The notes beneath the pieces were generated by a model, which was not told where the DNA came from, made no database searches, and was given only the letters and a program-made list of their open reading frames with translations. Source: Hippopus hippopus (lineage: Eukaryota > Mollusca > Bivalvia > Cardiida > Cardiidae). From it: DNA of 64,000 bases. A program made the position numbers and the translations under genes. The first letter of the stretch is position 1, and the number at the start of each line of letters is the position of its first letter. Shown in pieces: positions 39,485-48,383 of the stretch. The DNA lies in the NCBI GenBank assembly GCA_946811185.2, contig OX328099.1:68762714-68826713 (forward strand), read 5' to 3'.

Positions 39485-39895
39485 TTATTTAAAACATTTT
39501 GAAAACTTTTTACCCGAGCTTAACTCTTTTAGAATGTATAAACATAAATGCCCACAAAATACCTCCCCAGCTTGTTGTAATTGATCAGTATTGTACTGTA
39601 TTGGACTTTTTAGGTACTCTGGAATTTCATTAGGTGGCTGTATGCCATAACTGTCAAAATAAATTTTAGTTTTACCGTTTTTATACCAAGCAACCTAATG
39701 CGTACCAGGTCCACCACTTTTATCAAAGTTTAATATACCACATTCTTTTTTATTTGGTTTTCTCGGTAATGTATCTCGTAAAAAGACTCCTCTAAAATAA
39801 GGTATTTCTAATCTTTTTGCAGCATCTTCTAACTCGAAATTATTTAATGGTTTATTTGGAAAAATTACGTTTTTTGTAATCTCGATATCTGTCAT
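39485..39895 (-). pseudogene. PRO: Adenain-type protease with nonsense codon
   Basis: The start-proximal frame (39,695-39,895, 66 aa) ends with a stop codon directly after the catalytic His (GGPGTH). Element 1 has Trp at this codon, so this is a single-base TGG to TAG change. The same frame continues after the stop with FDSYG, the Gln and FCGHLC, so the downstream catalytic residues are still encoded. A one-base insertion alters the last few residues. As it stands, no active protease is made from this copy. Confidence 0.88.
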
Positions 39896-39914
39896 TTTAT
39901 ATTGTACCTAAATA

Positions 39915-41316
39915 TTACAATAGTATAATATTCTTATTATCAATCCACGAATTAAATTCATCAGGATAACCTTTCCACTTTACTAGAGATTTCTGTTTTC
40001 CTTTTTTAATAACCTTTTCTATCCTATACACCTCTTGGCTAGTTTTTTGAAGTTCGGGTTCATAAAATGTACCTTGTATTTCTTCTCCATTAAGATCCTT
40101 AATTTAATATGTTATAGGCGATGTATGTTTTACCTCAGAAACAGTAAAAAACCTCTTCTGTCCATCTGGTGGTATAGCCCTTCTCAAAGATCTTTTTCTT
40201 TTTAGCTATCCTTACTCTATCTCCAACAGAAAACTCAGGCTTTATATCTTTTATTTCAGGATGATGGGGGTAAAGATTTCTCCAAACTTTGGTTTCATTT
40301 TCTTTTTTACTCGCATTTACTGGCGTCATCTTAATAGATGAATGCCTTGAGTTATTATATTCTTTAACGAGATCTTGTAACACGTCAATGTAGACGTTTG
40401 TAGAATGAGCAGAGAAATACTTCCACATTTTTTCTTTCATTGTTCTAATCCATCTCTCAACAACGCTAGATTTTTCCTCATTTTCGGTAGAATACAATTT
40501 AACCAGAACTTTTACATCTTTGTTATAAAACTCTTTACCCTCATCCACCCACATTTTTTCATGTTTCCTCTCCTTAAAAATACTTTTTAATGCTATAGCA
40601 ACAGATTTCCCCGTTTTGTCTTTTAATGGCACTAACCATCCGTATTTAGAAAAGATGTCAATGGCAGCGAGAAGGTATTTTACACCGTTATTAAATTTAG
40701 AAAAAGCTCGCATGTCTGCTAAATCCACAGCCCATATCTTATCTATACCATTTACTATAACTCTCCTTTTCTTAAATTTTCTTCTTACAGGTTTATGTAA
40801 TTCTTCCGCTAAATTTAGCATGCTGGGATTTTTTTTTTTAACTCCCATTCCGAATTTCATCTTTGTTGCAATGAGTTTACCTACCAAGCCCCTTTCCATC
40901 TTTTCTCTAATAGTAGGATTGTAAATACCTTTTAACTCTGTTAACATATTCTTATCGCACACTGCGTTTCTTGTGGCAGTGTCATTATTCTGAAGATAAC
41001 AAACATCATGATGATAAGCAGCTTTATCAACGCGGTTTATTGGTTTACTCCATTTCTTTGGTGTTAAATCTGGATTGAGTCTTTTCTTTAATTTAGTGCC
41101 AGGTCCCGTAAAATTATGCCCAGGGAGATGCATTTCAAAAGGTAAATTATTTATAGCTTTATTTAGTAATGATCCTCCCTTTGTCGTCTTAACAAACTGA
41201 GTTTTAGTTATTCCACAAACCATGCATCTTCCCCGTTTCATATTTCTTCCATTTTTAGCAACAGTATAGTTTATGTCACTTGTATCAGTAACTTTTTTAC
41301 ATTTAACACAATACAT
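39915..41316 (-). pseudogene. INT: Fused zinc-ribbon / PLA2-like / integrase / chromodomain gene, 3' end broken
   Basis: A single 393-codon frame (40,135-41,316) holds, in order, a zinc ribbon with four Cys (about 1-45, DUF5679-like), a PLA2-like domain (about 58-110; GPGTKL and AAYHHDVCY with His-Asp), a basic linker and the rve integrase core (about 180-345) with D, D and E present. D to E spacing is 28, as in element 1. One extra A in a run near 40,145 ends the frame in the SH3-like part, and a TAA at about 40,104 follows. The chromodomain (YRIEKVIKKG..SLVKWKGYP) is still recognisable to 39,915. The in-frame fusion suggests the native product joins all domains or is processed, perhaps by the protease. 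Confidence 0.82.
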
Positions 41317-41349
41317 TTTTTTATATAAAAATTAAAAAAGTTATATAAA
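41317..41349. promoter_or_regulatory. Divergent promoter, element 2
   Basis: 33 bases between divergent start codons, with TTTTATATAAAA leftward and GTTATATAAA rightward. Near-identical to 10,863-10,894. Confidence 0.55.
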
Positions 41350-42132
41350 ATGGATATTATAAACTTATCATGGAATGAATTAGTACCAAAGAGATTTAAT
41401 CACTCTCTTTTACCAAAAAGTATCAGAGGTTTAATTATAGGTAAATCAGGATGTGGTAAAACTACTATATTGCTAAACCTTTTACTTAGACCGGGATGGC
41501 TCGATTATAATGATTTAACTGTTTTTGGAAATACCCTTTTTCAAAAGGAATACCGAATACTAAAAAAGGCTTTTGAAGAAAAACTACCAAAAGAATGTAT
41601 TTTAAAGTTGTTTATCATGTGTGAAGAAATACAAGAATTTAATGTATCCCCTACTGCTTTAGTTGAGGAATGGGTTAAATCGCTTAAAAACTTATCGGAT
41701 ATAAATTGTAACTTTTTTGAAAATGCGAGTGATGTGCCTGATCCAAGAGAATTAAACTTAGAAAATAAAAATTTAATGATTTTTGATGATTTACTTTTAG
41801 AAAAACAGAATAAATGTGAGTGTTACTACACTCGTGGAAGACATAGTAACGCAGATTGTCTTTACCTCTCACAGAATTATTTTAAACTACCAAGGCAAAC
41901 TATTAGAGAAAATGCTAATTTTATTTGTCTTTTTGAACAAGACCTAAAAAACATTAACCATATTTATAGTGATCATGTAGGTGATGATATGCCAAAGGAT
42001 GAATTTAGGAAATTTTGTAAAAGGGAATGGGAAAGACCGTACGGCTTTGTTATTATCGATTTAACCAGTAAAAAAAATAATGGGAAGTATAGGAACGGTT
42101 TTGACAGCTTTTACATACCTAAGACAGTATAA
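41350..42132 (+). CDS. ATP: DNA-packaging ATPase (element 2)
   Basis: 260 aa, intact. P-loop GKSGCGKT at 31-38, Walker B LMIFDDLLLE at about 143-152, then the CECYYTRGRHSN and YLSQNYFKLPRQTIREN segments. Collinear with the element 1 ATPase without indels. Genome-packaging motor of the Polinton virion (family knowledge). The next gene starts 24 bases downstream. The 173-aa gene of element 1 is missing here. Confidence 0.92.
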   Translation: MDIINLSWNELVPKRFNHSLLPKSIRGLIIGKSGCGKTTILLNLLLRPGWLDYNDLTVFGNTLFQKEYRILKKAFEEKLPKECILKLFIMCEEIQEFNVSPTALVEEWVKSLKNLSDINCNFFENASDVPDPRELNLENKNLMIFDDLLLEKQNKCECYYTRGRHSNADCLYLSQNYFKLPRQTIRENANFICLFEQDLKNINHIYSDHVGDDMPKDEFRKFCKREWERPYGFVIIDLTSKKNNGKYRNGFDSFYIPKTV

Positions 42133-42156
42133 ATAAAAAAATATTAATTATAAAAA

Positions 42157-42931
42157 ATGGAAAGAACTTTTAAAACAAATTGTAAAAAATACAGAACACA
42201 AAACATCATTTCAAATTATAGTAAGCGACAACAAAACACGTATTAGAACAAGGTTTAACCCCCCTATTCAGCTGGAAAAGGATAAGATATATGAAATAGC
42301 TTTAGTAAATCTTGAAACTTACTACTCTTTCCCAAACATTGATACAACAAACAACATATTCGTTTATTCTCCAGACAATGGCAATACATGGATTAAAATA
42401 AAAATACCTGAAGGAAGTTATGAAATTGGTGAAATTAATGATACCATTCACCAGGAAATGAGAAAAAAAGGCCATTACGATGAAGTTAATGATGGTTATT
42501 ATATTAACATTTCTGCAAACACCAATACCTTAAAGTCTGTTCTTACTCTAGAAGATGGTTATCAAGTGGATTTTAATCAACCTAACTCTATTGCTAAAGT
42601 ATTTGGATTTACTCACGCTAAATATACACAAGGATTTTACGAGTCGGAGAATGTAGTTAACATTCTTAGTATAAATAGTTTGCTTGTTAACATAGATATT
42701 ATTTCTGGAAGTTATGTTAATGGTTCAACAAAAAATACGATTTACTCTTTTTTCCCAAATAATGGACCTGGATATAAGATAATTGAGTCACCACTTAATT
42801 TAGTATACTTACCATTAACATTACATGCAATACATAGCCTAGAGGTAAATATTACAGATCAAGATGGCAATTTACTAAATCTTAGAGGTGAAAATTTAAC
42901 AATTAGATTCCATATTAGAGAAGCGAGATAA
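42157..42931 (+). pseudogene. Penton (minor capsid) candidate with early frameshift
   Basis: Orthologue of 12,587-13,360. One extra A directly after the start codon (ATGGAAAG here, ATGGAAG in element 1) puts the ATG out of frame with the rest, which is otherwise open to 42,931. The longest frame with its own ATG starts at 42,458 and would lack the first 100 residues. The start follows TAATTATAAAAA. The lesion is in an A-run, so a sequencing or assembly error is possible. Confidence 0.65.
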
Positions 42932-42956
42932 AATAAAAAAAGAATTATATATAAAA

Positions 42957-43541
42957 ATGACAAGTTACACTACTGTTAAAGTAAATATATCAGAAGGACA
43001 AAAGGAAAAGCTTGAACATGCTCTCAAAGCTAGTTGCCCGGTAAGTATACGTTTAGGTCATGAAGATTTAAAAGGTAATGATGTTTTAGCAATTACCTAT
43101 TCACAAGCAAAGAAAATAGCTAAAGCCTATGAGGAAGGTAAGGGTATAACTGTTAAAATGTCTGTGAAACAACTTAAACATAATATGAAAATAGAGGGAG
43201 GTTTTCTCGGAATGTTGGCCGGGTTAGCTGCTAGAGCTTTACCAATGATTGCAAAAACCGTTTTACCTGCGTTAGGTATTGGTGCTATCTCTGGATTAGC
43301 TCAAACGGGGGTAAAAAAAGAAATGGGGTCGGGTCTTTATCTTAAAAAAAGGGGTTCTGTTTGTCAAGTTGAAACCGATGGATGTGGATTATACTTAAAG
43401 CCATACAAAGGTAAAGGTTTAGGGTCTGTTGGTGATGGTTTGTATTTAAAGCAAGGAGGGAAGATTTATGACGGAAAAGGGCTTTTGCTTGGGCCTAATA
43501 GTCCATTTGCTAATATCCCTTTTCTAGGAGCTATCTTATAA
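42957..43541 (+). CDS. Gly-rich internal virion-type protein (pVI/pX-like), intact
   Basis: 194 aa in one frame. Domain 1 (1-70) is a small basic alpha/beta domain (VKVNISEGQKEKLEHALKA, PVSIRLGHEDLKG). A linker KQLKHNMKIEGGFLG leads to a hydrophobic amphipathic segment (about 80-110, LAGLAARALPMIAKTVLPALG). The C-terminal part has three GLYLK repeats and ends LLLGPNSPFANIPFLGAIL. Element 1 has a stop between the two parts. The hydrophobic segment could lyse membranes as adenovirus pVI does, and GG sites such as EGGFLG could be protease targets. Both are inference. Confidence 0.65.
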   Translation: MTSYTTVKVNISEGQKEKLEHALKASCPVSIRLGHEDLKGNDVLAITYSQAKKIAKAYEEGKGITVKMSVKQLKHNMKIEGGFLGMLAGLAARALPMIAKTVLPALGIGAISGLAQTGVKKEMGSGLYLKKRGSVCQVETDGCGLYLKPYKGKGLGSVGDGLYLKQGGKIYDGKGLLLGPNSPFANIPFLGAIL

Positions 43542-43633
43542 AAAATATTAATATAAAAAAAATAATACATAATTAAAAAACGATACGTATATATAGATGT
43601 GATTCTCATATTAATGAAAATATAAAAGGAGTA

Positions 43634-43927
43634 ATGTGGTTTCCTTTACAAAATTTGGAATATCCACCTAGAAAAATAACAGAAAATACATGGGAAGTAT
43701 ATTCACAGAGTGAAATAATACTACAACCTTTAGAAAGAGTAAAATTGCAACTTGGGCTTGGATGTGTTACATATAATAACCCTGAAAAAATTGCAATTAT
43801 ACTTAAAGATAATTTATCCTTAAAAGGTCTAATACACACGGGAGGCAATAGATCAGTTACAAGAGATGATATATTTATATTTATAAAAAATCTTTCTGAG
43901 AGAAAGATTACTATCGCAAAGAATTAA
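43634..43927 (+). pseudogene. Second, diverged dUTPase-like copy
   Basis: 97 codons resembling the following gene (YPPRK...TWEVYSQSEIILQP, LGLGCVT, DDIFIFIKNLSERKITI) but ending early. The homologous N-terminus (MDIHKFGIKP-like) is not recognisable upstream in 43,560-43,633. It has no TATAAAA at the ATG. Looks like a tandem duplicate that lost its ends. Not present in element 1. Confidence 0.5.
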
Positions 43928-44038
43928 CCTTTATTTTTAGTTTCTTATCATGATTTTAGAAGTCATGGTTAAGTTATATTGTAATGTTATAAATAATAAC
44001 AATATTTAAATATCATTTGTAACAAGTAAAAATAAAAA

Positions 44039-44413
44039 ATGGATATACACAAATTTGGTATAAAACCTAATACTGCTAATCAACATAAAACTATATTTTG
44101 GCGCCCATTGCAAGGTATAAAACATCCACCTCGAAAAGTAAATACGATAACCTGGAAAATTTTTAGTCAAGAGAAGATTATACTAAAACCTACGGAAGTA
44201 AAACAAATACTTTTAGGGTTTGGGTTTATGATGACTAAAGGAGTTGTGTTAACAAGCTTAGCTTACTCCTTGAAATTTAAACGGTGCAGTTTACGAAATG
44301 AGGTTAACCTTGAGGATACCGCGGATATTATAATTGCTATTACAAACAATTCTAGCAAAAATGTAACAATTGAGGAAAACGACCTTCTGTGTCTTGTTTA
44401 TTACACAATTTAG
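44039..44413 (+). CDS. dUTPase-like fold protein (element 2)
   Basis: 124 aa, orthologue of 13,991-14,371. The N-terminus MDIHKFGIKPNTANQHKTIFW is nearly identical, then WKIFSQEKIILKPTEVKQILLGFGFMM and a C-terminal strand IIIAITNNSSKNVTIEENDLLCLVYY. The centre has diverged more than the ends. Canonical dUTPase catalytic residues are not visible. Start after AAAATAAAAA. Structural or regulatory use of the fold is at least as likely as catalysis. Confidence 0.55.
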   Translation: MDIHKFGIKPNTANQHKTIFWRPLQGIKHPPRKVNTITWKIFSQEKIILKPTEVKQILLGFGFMMTKGVVLTSLAYSLKFKRCSLRNEVNLEDTADIIIAITNNSSKNVTIEENDLLCLVYYTI

Positions 44414-44447
44414 CGGCTCTGTTTTAAAAAAATAATTTTAATTAAAA

Positions 44448-45095
44448 ATGGAGATGAAAGAGAATATTTATCCAAAATTATTACCTTCAGCCCCATCTAT
44501 TGAGATGCACGCAATAGGAGATGATAAAGAACATTCCTACCGTTTACTAAAGATATCCGAAGTACAGAAGTTTCTTGAAAATGAAGTTCAAAAAAGAGAA
44601 GCCCTAGCTAAGAAAGATTTTAGAGCCGCAAGAGTTGTAGATAATATTGATACAGCATTAATCGGGCTAACAATGGCTTCAGGTGTTGGGGGAGCCATAT
44701 TATTGGGTAGTGTTGTAGCGGTACCGATAGCATTAGGTTTAGAAATTACAAGTGCAGCAACCGGATTACTCTCAATGGTAGGTAAGTATGTAGTAAGGAA
44801 TTCAAAAACAAAAGGAGAAAAACATCAAAAGATTCGGATGATAACTGATGCTAAGCTTGATACAATTGCTTCACATATATCTAAAGCTTTAGTTGACAAT
44901 CATATATCAGATGAAGAGTTTAAACTTATCATGGAAGAACAAGAGAAGTATAAGAAGATGAAGGACGAGATAAGAACAAAAACTAAGAAAAAGATAACTA
45001 ATGAAAATGAAGAAAGTTTAATTGAGAGAGGGAGGCAAGAAGCGCGTGAGTCCTTTCGGAGGTTGGTTGAAAAGAATCGTACCGCTCCCTCGTAG
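44448..45095 (+). CDS. Hydrophobic helical protein (element 2)
   Basis: 215 aa, orthologue of 14,398-15,081. Acidic N-terminal helix containing HSYRLLKISEVQKFLE, double hydrophobic segment at about 68-112 (ALIGLTMASGVGGAILLGSVVAVPIALGLEI), basic stop RNSKTKGEKHQK, then a long charged helix. Conservation is highest in the flanking helices and lower within the hydrophobic part, where only the character is kept. No signal peptide. Function unknown. Confidence 0.6.
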   Translation: MEMKENIYPKLLPSAPSIEMHAIGDDKEHSYRLLKISEVQKFLENEVQKREALAKKDFRAARVVDNIDTALIGLTMASGVGGAILLGSVVAVPIALGLEITSAATGLLSMVGKYVVRNSKTKGEKHQKIRMITDAKLDTIASHISKALVDNHISDEEFKLIMEEQEKYKKMKDEIRTKTKKKITNENEESLIERGRQEARESFRRLVEKNRTAPS

Positions 45096-45239
45096 AAGTA
45101 GTAACAAACCAAGAAAAATAAAGTTTTCATGCAGCTTTAGTTATGAAACGTAATAAAAATTATGTTAAAAATTATGTTAAAAATTATGTTAAAAACTATG
45201 ATGAAAACTAGGATAAAAAATTATTTTAGTAATTAAAAA
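45096..45239. promoter_or_regulatory. 12-base tandem repeat spacer (element 2)
   Basis: Three or more AAAAATTATGTT units and two variants (AAAAACTATGAT, GAAAACTAGGAT) directly before the conserved 295-aa homologue. Same slot as 15,082-15,270. Confidence 0.4.
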
Positions 45240-46131
45240 ATGTCTTTTTTTAAAAATCACTGATCCAGCAAAAAGGGACTTAATTGTAAAAGAGTATCTT
45301 GAAACAAAAAAGAATATTAGGGATAATCTACTAGCAGAGAGAACAGGTGAACAGCAACTTCAAACCGATCTTTCAAAGTTTTTTAAACCTATTACGGAAA
45401 CACAAAAAGCTACAACAATGGAGATTACAGAAGCACAAAAAACTACAACAAGGGAGATTACTGAGGGGCTTAGACCTATTAAAGAGGGTATCGAACAGTT
45501 GCCGCAAGCTGCTATGTTTCCAGCCTATCCTTCTATAGAAGCTACAGTTGATGAAGAAGCTAAAGCTCCTATAGTATATGGAGAAGTTGCAACTAAGTAT
45601 TTAAAAACGCCTTATTCTATGGGTATTGTACCTGATAAAACATTTGGAATATATGATAAAGATGGTGAGTTTTATATTGGAAGTAGATTAATTGATATTA
45701 AAGGTGATAATATTATTATTGGCAATAAAGAATATGTGGGTACCCCTGGTCTATGGGAGTTAATCATATCTAAAAAGCCTAGAAATTATACTTCTGGAGA
45801 TTTTAATAATTATGTTGAGTTGTTGTATAAAACCAACACTCTTCATCAAAATAACGATCCGAATAATCCACGTCCTAAATCTTCTAGAGGCTCAAAATGG
45901 AACACTTTACTTAGTGATATTTGGGAAAAAAAAAGATCTTATGAAGGAAAGGGTATCGTTGTTATCCCATGTGACCCTAACGCATTAATAGAAAGACTTG
46001 ATCTGTTATTGGCAAGTAAAGAAGCAGGTAACACAGGTGTAAGAAATGAGTTAGTGAGTATTTGTGATGAATTAAAAAGACAAGGTGTTTTAAATTCAGA
46101 CGCTTATAAAAATTTAATGTCTATACTATAA
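45240..46131 (+). pseudogene. Conserved Polinton protein (DUF8207-like), frameshifted at start
   Basis: Orthologue of 15,271-16,158. The ATG is followed by seven T rather than six, so the start codon is out of frame. The open frame begins effectively at 45,418 (237 aa). It contains an in-frame extra repeat of the helical EITEAQKTT segment (45,421-45,456), so the N-terminal helix is longer than in element 1. The central GTPGLWELIISK motif, LHQNNDPNNPRPKSSRGSKW and the C-terminal LASKEAGNTGVRNEL helix are conserved. Confidence 0.6.
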
Positions 46132-46133
46132 AA

Positions 46134-46531
46134 ATGATGTCAATAAGATATACGGATTTAAAAGAAGGTATTCATACGGTGGTACTGGAATCTTTGACAG
46201 CATTGCTAACTTTTTAGCGAGGCTTTTTACAAGTAGCGCAGGTAAACAAATAGCATCTTCTGCCCTTGATGTGGGAAAGAGTGTAGCTAAGGAAGGAGCG
46301 AAGAAAGCTTTAGAGATTGGAAAGAGTGCAGCTGTAGAAGCAGGAAAGAAATTAGTTACAAAAGCTTTAACACCAAAATCAAAGAAAATTTTACAAAAAT
46401 ATAACGCAACACCAAAACCCACAGATACCCCTAAAACACAAAATATTAGTACATTAATAGATGGAAGTGCCATAGCTATTCAAGGCTTAGTTAAAAAATT
46501 AAACAGTGGAGCAGGCATTAAGGTAATATGA
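46134..46531 (+). pseudogene. Basic Ala/Lys-rich protein, frameshifted at start
   Basis: Orthologue of 16,162-16,560. The start region (ATGATGTCAATAAG) is in a different frame from the conserved GFKRRYSYGGTGIF-like coding stretch, so a one-base change lies between 46,134 and about 46,155. The rest is open to 46,531. A later internal Met at 46,271 could start an 86-aa product lacking the basic N-terminus. Confidence 0.5.
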
Positions 46532-46586
46532 AGAAAAAAATAAAAATAAATTAAGAAAATTATATTTATAATATAAAAAAAGAGAA

Positions 46587-46658
46587 TGTCAAACTTAATA
46601 TTTGATCGTGAATATAGTGAAGATAAAGCTTTTCCCCAGCTTTGGTTAGAGTTTTAAG
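46587..46658 (+). pseudogene. Remnant of the 117-aa gene
   Basis: A 23-codon frame keeps the start context (TAATATAAAAAAAGAGAATG) and the C-terminal FPQLWLE of the element 1 gene at 16,612-16,965; about 280 bases between are gone. Probably non-functional. Confidence 0.6.
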
Positions 46659-46712
46659 TAAAAGTGATACAATTATAATTTTTATTTAAAATTATAATTG
46701 CAATAATAAAAA

Positions 46713-48011
46713 ATGAATATTTCAGAATCTGTCAATTCAATTCTAAAAGTTACCGAACCAATTCCAAAAGATGTTAGCATTGATGAGTATGAGCACCATG
46801 AGTATGAACCGATCACTGGCGCTAATCTCAACAACCCAGGAGGAGATATTAGGATTAGTATTGAAACCCAAGATATTTTTACTCATCTTAGTGAGAGTTA
46901 TTTACTTATAGAAGGTCGTTTAACAAAAGCTGATGGAACAGCTTACGCAGCTGCTGACAACGTTTCTCTAACAAATTATGCTATGATGCATCTGTTTAAA
47001 AATATTAGGTATCAACTTTCTGGTATGGATATTGAATCATTAACACACCCTGGCCAGGCTACTACAATGCTTGGGTTATTAAAATATCCGGATGATTTTT
47101 CTAAATCACAAGGGTTAAATCAATGTTGGTATAAGGATACAACACCCGAAGCAGAAGATAATAACATAGGTTGGAAAGCAAGAAAATTATACATCGTTGA
47201 TAATCCTGTTCCAATAGGTACCTTCAGCTTTAGAGTTCCATTAAAACATATATTCGGTTTTTGTAAAGATTATGATAAGATATTATATGGAATGAAACAA
47301 ACTCTCACCTTAACAAGAAATGATAATAATAATGCAATTTTTAGAGATGGTGGCGATGCTGGTAAAATTATGCTAAATAAGATATCTTGGTTTATGCCTC
47401 ACGTGCTACCTGCGGATAATGAGAAGATGGCACTTTATAAAATTATCGAGAAAAAAGAAAAATTAGCGGTTGGATATAGAATGCTACAGTATGAGTCTAT
47501 CGCAGTTCCTCAGACAACATCATTTACCTGGAGACTTTCCGTTAAATCATCTCCTGAGGTACCACGTTTTATCGTTGTCGGCTTTCAAACTGGTAAAAGT
47601 AATAACCAAGAAGAAAATGCATCTATATTCGACAATTTAAACGTTAATAATATTTATGTTACGCTAAATACTACCCGATACCCTGCGGTTGACTACAATC
47701 TTTCATTTGGTAAACATCAATTTAGTAGGGCATATGGTGACACTGCGTTATTTAGATCTAAGTTTTACAACATTGATGAATTAGTATCGAGCCCTAACAT
47801 TTCCCCCCCAGATTATAAAGATTTATATCCTTTGTTTTTGTTTGACGTTTCCAAGCAAAGCGAGAGATTAAAATATTCTGTTACTGATATTCAAATTAAG
47901 GTAAATTTCGGCGCAAATGTACCCGCAAACACTGAGGCATATGCAGTTATTATTAATGATAAGTTTATTAACTTTCAGTCTGATGGAAATAAAATGTCTG
48001 TAGTGTATTAA
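46713..48011 (+). CDS. MCP: Major capsid protein, double jelly-roll (element 2)
   Basis: 432 aa, intact and collinear with 17,003-18,310. Variation is concentrated in loops: around residues 145-160, and the 205-220 region, where a NPPNPDPDSG-type loop of element 1 is replaced by DGGDAG. The strands are kept. MCP forms the trimeric capsomers of the icosahedral particle. Start after TTGCAATAATAAAAA. The substitution pattern, with loops changed and strands kept, looks like protein-level selection rather than neutral decay. Confidence 0.88.
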   Translation: MNISESVNSILKVTEPIPKDVSIDEYEHHEYEPITGANLNNPGGDIRISIETQDIFTHLSESYLLIEGRLTKADGTAYAAADNVSLTNYAMMHLFKNIRYQLSGMDIESLTHPGQATTMLGLLKYPDDFSKSQGLNQCWYKDTTPEAEDNNIGWKARKLYIVDNPVPIGTFSFRVPLKHIFGFCKDYDKILYGMKQTLTLTRNDNNNAIFRDGGDAGKIMLNKISWFMPHVLPADNEKMALYKIIEKKEKLAVGYRMLQYESIAVPQTTSFTWRLSVKSSPEVPRFIVVGFQTGKSNNQEENASIFDNLNVNNIYVTLNTTRYPAVDYNLSFGKHQFSRAYGDTALFRSKFYNIDELVSSPNISPPDYKDLYPLFLFDVSKQSERLKYSVTDIQIKVNFGANVPANTEAYAVIINDKFINFQSDGNKMSVVY

Positions 48012-48035
48012 GATATTTTTTTTTTATATATAAAA

Positions 48036-48383
48036 ATGATAAAGATTATAGATTTAAAAAAAATTCTTAAAGAAAATAATATAAATTTCTGCTCATACTG
48101 GGATAAAAAACGCTTAGTTGAGTTGGTGAAAAAACATGGATTGTTACCGGAGGTGTCTCCTAAGTTATCTCACAAAGAAATAAGCGAGGATCCTAAGTAT
48201 GATAGATTAAAAACTATTAAGCATAATCCTAAGAAAGTCAGTTTAGAGGATGTTGAAACTGGTGAAATAATAATATTGCCATCAATTTACAAGGCGGGTA
48301 AATTTATAGATCGTTGTCCTCAAACAGTTACAAAATGGGACGGAAGAGTTTGGAATAATAAATATAATATTAACATTATATAA
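48036..48383 (+). CDS. SAP plus NUMOD1-like DNA-binding protein
   Basis: 115 aa. Residues 1-37 fit a SAP motif (IDLKKILKENNIN...DKKRLVELVKKHGL), a helix-turn-helix that binds AT-rich DNA. Residues about 75-115 fit a NUMOD1-like module (VETGEIIILPSIYKAGKFI, then W.GRVWNNKY), known from homing endonucleases and their relatives. No catalytic domain is present. Start after TTTATATATAAAA. It sits directly before PolB in both elements, so a replication or packaging role on element DNA is plausible but unproven. Confidence 0.62.
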   Translation: MIKIIDLKKILKENNINFCSYWDKKRLVELVKKHGLLPEVSPKLSHKEISEDPKYDRLKTIKHNPKKVSLEDVETGEIIILPSIYKAGKFIDRCPQTVTKWDGRVWNNKYNINII

